Shown one piece after another: positions 59,534 through 64,000 of a stretch of 64,000 nucleotides of DNA. Within the stretch, counting starts at the first letter, position 1. The number at the start of each line of letters is the position of its first letter. The notes under the pieces were generated by a model. That model did no database searches and was not told where the DNA came from. It was given only the letters and a program-made list of their open reading frames with translations. The position numbers and the translations under genes were made by a program. The stretch spans positions 186,001 through 250,000 of the forward strand of contig RCSZ01000011.1 of NCBI GenBank assembly GCA_014898425.1. Reading direction: 5' to 3'. Source of the DNA: Botryotinia globosa (Eukaryota; Ascomycota; Leotiomycetes; Helotiales; Sclerotiniaceae).

Positions 59534-60312
59534 TTACCCCTCTTCTAGATGTGTAGAGCCAGAAACCTCCATCATATCACGCGTGAACATTCCGAATCCT
59601 GTTATTGCACCTAATAGGATGCAGATTATGATGTATCCTTTTGCAATTAGTATGGGCTCCGTGAGTAAGGAGTTTCAGTGGAACTGGGCGGGATTACGAT
59701 GACGGAATTCTGAGCAGTCTTACCGTTACTATACATCCACATCATCATCACCGTATAAGAAATCGCAAACTGCACTCCATGAATCCCCGCTCTCAAAACC
59801 TGCTCCCAGGCCTCGACGGAAATCCAAGGGATGCGCATCCACTTCCACTCCAAGATTCCCGATCTATCTGCTCGCTTCGGATTCTCATTGTGTCCGAGGA
59901 GAAGTTTATCCTCTTCGTCTTCATCTGCTGTTTCGAGGGACTTCTGCTGTACACGATATGCGTTCTTGGAACGTAGATACCGATCGTAGGCACGTTGATA
60001 ACGACGGGTCGTTTCGAGGAGTATAGGAAGGAGGAAGGAAAGTAGACAGATGAGGAGGAACTGAATGGATGTGTGGACTTGGAGGGAAGGGTGAAGGTAG
60101 CAGGTTGATGTGGTGTGGAAGTTAAGGAGCATCTAAGGTGGGCTGATTTAGTATGGGGGTGGGTCGTTTGTAGTTGGGCGATATATGGAAATATGATTGA
60201 GATACGAAAGAGACGTGGAGAAACTTACGGACATTTTGCAGGGAGAGTGGGAGAGAGATGTGTTCGCAGCGCTGGATGACATATCCATACTCATATCCAT
60301 ATCCATATTCAT
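59534..60312 (-). CDS. Ctr-family high-affinity copper transporter
   Basis: Trimeric Cu(I) channel, 198 aa, plasma membrane or vacuole. Three exons: 60229-60312, 59724-60132 and 59534-59637. The N-terminus is Met-rich: MNMDMDMSMDMSSS, typical for copper capture. CKMSMLLNF precedes the first span (IQFLLICLLSFLLPILL). Then a basic linker (RYQRAYDRYLRSKNAYR) and a charged loop. TM2 contains VMMMWMY, with a Met triplet in the place of the M-x3-M pore motif. TM3 is YIIICILLGAITGFGMF, with the G-x3-G packing motif. Exon 3 is required to restore TM3; the unspliced frame ends early. It is divergent from a copper-fist regulator. Confidence 0.93.
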
Positions 60313-61271
60313 TTTGAATTTCTCAATCGCCTTGATGAGTTAACCCAAATCACCACCTGTTGTATCGAAACGCAAAGTGTGTGAGAAAAATCAGGAGCAG
60401 TTTTATGCAAGATAGGGTATTGTACGACCTTCCTCATTTTCAATCCATTCCATGATCAACAGTTAGGATTTTCTCGTACCTTGCTACCTACATACTGCTC
60501 AAATATGCGCAAACACGACAGACACACAACTATCAAATAAATCAAGGTCCAATGTCTCAGATTTCCAGAATTTGATTGACCAGAGTGAGCTGTGTCATGT
60601 GGCAATATGGACTATCAAGAAAATTCTCATATTCGCTCTGGAGCTATCGATTAAAGTAATAGTATTGCTACATACCTAGTACCGCCCATCTACAACGCCT
60701 CTCAATCTTCAGATAGGAGATTCTCCCAATCGATGAAAATGCGCTCAAATTCGCGCAGCTAAAGTTGCGCTAATGTGCTCATTTTCATAGGATGCTTGGC
60801 TTGCATATTGTGTATACTAAATGTGTAGCTTGTAGCTTGTGTTTGGTGGAGACTTGGCTTGCTAGTTGGTATGGATGAGATATACTGGTGAGATGGGTTG
60901 ATGGAATGGGAGAATGAATGAAGGAGTTGAGAAGGTTTCTTAGTAAGCGGTTGCTTTGGAGAGAAAGTGAGGAAGTACATGCGTCTGGGTGTGGTTTGGG
61001 CTGTCTGTGGAATTTTGGATGGGAGTTATATCTTTGTAGGTTCTCTTGATTGGAAAAGGTGTCGGTTGAGGTATTGAGAACTGTAATGGTGGATTTGTCT
61101 CCCAGATTGAATACACTTTGTAGGTTTTTCTACTGATTGAAGCTATTGATTTCCAGCAATACATTCACATTCAGCTCGCGACCATCGTCTGAGATTATCA
61201 TTAGTATATTACTAATCTATATTCATAGAAGTACATCTCCCTATTCTCGAATCTCACCGCACCCGATCAAC
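60313..61271. promoter_or_regulatory. Shared divergent promoter of copper transporter and copper-fist factor
   Basis: 959 bp between the two starts. It contains TGCTCAAA (60496-60503) and TGCGCAAA (60506-60513, complement TTTGCGCA), resembling the Mac1-type TTTGC(T/G)CA copper element. A further cluster lies at 60735-60786: GAAAATGCGCTC, CGCGCAG, TTGCGC and GTGCTCATTTTC. The outer arms form an imperfect dyad. Binding is inferred, not shown. Confidence 0.55.
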
Positions 61272-62190
61272 ATGCCCGTCATCGATTCCAAAAAATACTC
61301 CTGGTATCCCCACTTCCTCTTTTGCTTCTTTCTTCTTTGCTCTCCCCTATCCATGTTCTCTGCAAATATGTCTCTGCTTCCGTATTATTCACCTTCATTT
61401 AACTGATCCCTAGAATCAACAGTGAGCCATGTATCCGCGGACATAGAGCAACAAAATGTACGCATACCAATCGACTACTGGTTTTAGTACGGAAGCCAGG
61501 ACGTCCGATGCAGAATTGTGCACATGAACTTGAAGGCTGTTTTTGTGGGAGATTGGGTGGAGCTGGGGAGGATTGGGGCGTCGATAGTGAGTCATTCTTT
61601 TCTTTGTGAAATGGGGTATATTGACGGAATTCTGGGGCAGGATATAAAGCTGATAGATGTAAGGGCCCGCAGATATGTCGAAGTCATCTGGTTTTGATGC
61701 GAGAGAAGGTTCCAATGTTATTGGTACTATGGGATCGGAAGAGTCCCAAAAGCATGTGTCGAGGTCGGAGAGCAAAAAGAGAAAGAGAAAAGCCAAGAAA
61801 GGTGGAATAAGCGATGTCCAGAAGAACAAAGTCAACAAAAGAGCAAAAGGTCCCACATCATCATCCCGGAAAACCTCATCTCCATCTCCGAAATGCCCAG
61901 TGTTGGATCAGCAGGAAATACTAGGGTACAGCAATACCGTTGAACCGGAACCAGTCCTCGACACAACACATCCAAATACATTCACCAGCTCCACATCCAT
62001 ATCCGCTATATCGAACTTCCTCCCTCCTATCACAACACTGATACCCCAAGTCCAAGATTATGATCTCGCTGCTACCCAGTCGTCGTACATTGATCATTCA
62101 CCGAGCTGTATTCTCTATCATCAACGACAAAATGGTCAGGCCAGTATCGGACCGTCTTTCCAAACTCCATTCTTGCGATGTACTGAATAG
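61272..62190 (+). CDS. Copper-fist transcription factor
   Basis: Copper-sensing DNA-binding regulator, 237 aa, nuclear. Three exons: 61272-61303, 61423-61586 and 61673-62190. Exon 1 encodes MPVIDSKKYS plus the first two bases of the first Cys codon. Joined to exon 2 the domain reads C11-x2-C14-x8-C23-x-H25, with RGHR between, then KPGRP at 35-39: the complete copper-fist/zinc-binding pattern. A Cys pair follows (CFCG), then a nuclear signal (KKRKRKAKKGG) and a Ser/Thr/Pro-rich tail. The Ace1/Mac1/Cuf1-type Cys-rich blocks beyond the fist are short here, and the protein is shorter than known fungal members. Adjacent to a Ctr gene. Splice junctions keep frame. Confidence 0.9.
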
Positions 62191-62544
62191 AATTTCCAAG
62201 AAATGTCAACTAAACCACGTCAATTATTTTTCGAGGAATATACCATCCGAAAGGGAATAAACAATAGGAAATTAAACTCACATAAGCGTTCAGGAAAATT
62301 GTGAAGTTGCTAGAGATTTTGTCCATTCGTCGTTTAGATTGAACTCTTGTCACAACCCCCGAGACGATTAGCGAGTGTTTAGGATGATAAATAATTCCAG
62401 TCTCATATTCAAAGTTTGCAGTAGACTGCTCGTTATCAGGATTATTAGACACCTGATAAAGTTGAATTTACGTTTATATTTCGCTATCTAATTCTGCTGA
62501 GCACGCTGTGGAGGTAATATGAACACACCAAAACACCAACACGC
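62191..62544. other. Intergenic region between convergent genes
   Basis: 3' flanks only. No gene seen. Confidence 0.5.
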
Positions 62545-63540
62545 TTATACAAGTCGATTCTCATCCTGAAGTGGATTTTCTGGGAATTCGGAGCTCTTCA
62601 GTATTCTCCTTTGCCATCTTTCATCAGCTCTGCAATCCTCACATACCATTTTCCGTTCATGGGTACGATAAGACCACGGCTCCCTACCAACTGGGCCAGC
62701 CATACACCACCTTTTATGTACATAAGAGTTACCGACAGAGGTTTCCAAATAGTCTCGCTCTTCTGTCGAGAGTTCGGCCTTTCTCAGAAGGGATGGAATC
62801 TCCAGCTCCAACTCCCATCTAGTCGCTTCAGCTTCCCATAATCTCTTGATTTCATAATCTATCTCCCTCTTTCGCAAATATTCTCTGTCTACTTCGACTT
62901 CAGCATCTCTTGCTTGTGTCCTGAGATTATCTTTTACAGCCTCGTAAGCGAATTTTTCCTGCTGGAGAGTTTTTTTTATTGAGTTACGTCTCTTGGTCCT
63001 GGTGACTGTTTTGATCAGACCCGAATTTTTCTTTAATTCTTCTTCCCATCGTTCCTCACTCTTTGCTCTTTTCTCATCTTGAAGCTTCAATTCCTCGATG
63101 ACTTCCACTTCTGTTCTCGTCAAATTCTCTCTCTTCGATCTCATTATCCTAAGTCTCAGACTTTCTGACGCTGAAATCTTGGTCGCGTATGCGTTCAATT
63201 GCTCTCTTTCTGTATTCCAAGGTGCACTTGTAGATTCTATCGTTTCTCGTACTCTCATACGTCTTTGGCGCCGGCTTTCAAGTGACATGTGGCCAACGAC
63301 AACTTCTGAGGCAATTCCGACTTCGATCTTTTGGTGTACCTGAGAATTAGATACAGTTTGAGATATATCATCCTCCTGTATCGATGGCAGAGACGGTGGC
63401 TCTTCATTTTCCAGCCCGGAAAATCTTACAGTCTTCCTCTTCTTGCGTGAATTCTGCATCATATGGTTTGCTAGAATTCGATAAGGATATAGTGACTCGG
63501 TGGAGCAGCAATTGATGTAAAGTTCAAGTTGCGTGTGCAA
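62545..63540 (-). CDS. Charged coiled-coil protein with C-terminal Cys motif (paralog of 51.1-51.9 kb gene)
   Basis: Single frame of 331 aa; unknown function. The Met at 63462 (MMQNSRKKRKTVRFSG) is the likelier start, since the preceding residues look like leader; it would give 305 aa. RKKRK is a candidate nuclear signal. The middle is a long charged helix (TRTKRRNSIKKTLQQEKF, EYLRKREIDYEIKRLWEAEA). The end has HKRWCMAGPVG, then KMVCEDCRADERWQRR. The CxxC plus adjacent Cys and His suggest metal binding, which is inference. It shares APWNTEREQL and the CEDCRADER end with the broken gene 11 kb upstream on the same strand. Confidence 0.72.
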   Translation of the reverse strand: MHTQLELYINCCSTESLYPYRILANHMMQNSRKKRKTVRFSGLENEEPPSLPSIQEDDISQTVSNSQVHQKIEVGIASEVVVGHMSLESRRQRRMRVRETIESTSAPWNTEREQLNAYATKISASESLRLRIMRSKRENLTRTEVEVIEELKLQDEKRAKSEERWEEELKKNSGLIKTVTRTKRRNSIKKTLQQEKFAYEAVKDNLRTQARDAEVEVDREYLRKREIDYEIKRLWEAEATRWELELEIPSLLRKAELSTEERDYLETSVGNSYVHKRWCMAGPVGREPWSYRTHERKMVCEDCRADERWQRRILKSSEFPENPLQDENRLV

Positions 63541-64000
63541 GAATTCTTGTTATCTTTCAAAAGAAATGCTAGGAAGTGTACGTGATGACGGGCCTCAAAG
63601 TTCCCTGTGGAGAATGGACTTTCGAATGTGGCTCAACAGAGAAATAGACTGCTCTATGTCGACTGCCGGTCCAAGTATTGGGAGATAAAAGTCCAAAGTT
63701 AAGGGATAAGGGGTACCAAAATGATGTGTAAAGCTATACAAAATGCGTACTGAACTGGGTTTGAGCAGTTGAAGAATGATATTTTGATAACCTAATGATG
63801 TATAGCCAAGTTCAAGTATGAGAGTCTTGTTTGAAGGATGTGTAGTAAATAGAAGAGAGGAAAGCAGGAGATATTGGAAGAAAAAGGAGTGGAGGTGGCA
63901 GGAAGGAAACGCACAATGAGAACTCGTCCCTCGCGCTTTCCTCTACCTTTTCCCCCTCGAAGATGGATGGGGGATGTAGCGATTCATCACACGCTTTGCG
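63541..64000. other. Right-edge upstream region
   Basis: Promoter side of the preceding minus-strand gene. No further gene seen within the window. Confidence 0.45.

Noticed and set aside
61416..61856. Minus-strand membrane-like frame of 146 codons
   Set aside because: It is antisense to exons 2 and 3 of the copper-fist gene, which have clear domain evidence.

Overview
This window looks like nuclear DNA of a filamentous ascomycete. Genes are split by short introns of about 47-60 nt with GT...AG ends. Recognisable proteins include HP1 with chromo and chromoshadow domains, Vps11, GMPP-alpha, an Mx-like dynamin, flotillin, ALY/Yra1, Ost4, Tma46/ZC3H15, a Zn2Cys6 factor, a copper-fist factor, a 2EXR protein and a Ctr copper transporter. 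Overall style suggests Leotiomycetes (Sclerotiniaceae-like), but that is an impression and no search was run. I see no rRNA, tRNA, CRISPR array or intact transposon.

Layout. 0-2.6 kb: no gene seen. 2.6-6.2 kb: an Old Yellow Enzyme-type flavin oxidoreductase and GMPP-alpha, both on minus. 7.6-10.75 kb: a large dynamin-like GTPase behind a long leader. 11.7-12.5 kb: a perfect 15-bp minisatellite and a G-poor pyrimidine tract. 13.0-14.15 kb: a SAP/SWIM/RING protein. 17.2-18.3 kb: HP1. 20-22.5 kb: a 2EXR protein and a small membrane protein. 23.6-32.4 kb: a gene-poor accessory stretch of small orphan genes. Four or five encode short membrane proteins, and several end in a similar acidic dileucine-like tail. 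33.1-42.1 kb: a PPxY protein, flotillin and a Zn2Cys6 factor. 42.1-47.5 kb: no gene, but a decayed repeat array marked by a GCAACA core. 47.5-50.7 kb: Vps11. 51-52 kb: a charged protein broken by a frameshift, with a paralog at 62.5-63.5 kb. 54-59 kb: ALY/Yra1 with an 808-nt intron, OST4 (58 aa) and Tma46. 59.5-62.2 kb: a divergent copper pair made of a Ctr transporter and a copper-fist factor.

How genes may act together. The copper pair shares a 959-bp promoter region containing clustered GCGC/GCTC motifs and an imperfect dyad, so the factor may control the transporter. Vps11 (HOPS/CORVET), flotillin and the dileucine-tailed membrane proteins all concern endomembranes, though nothing here shows they interact. 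GMPP-alpha and Ost4 both feed glycosylation. The other genes are ordinary housekeeping loci with short intergenic spaces.
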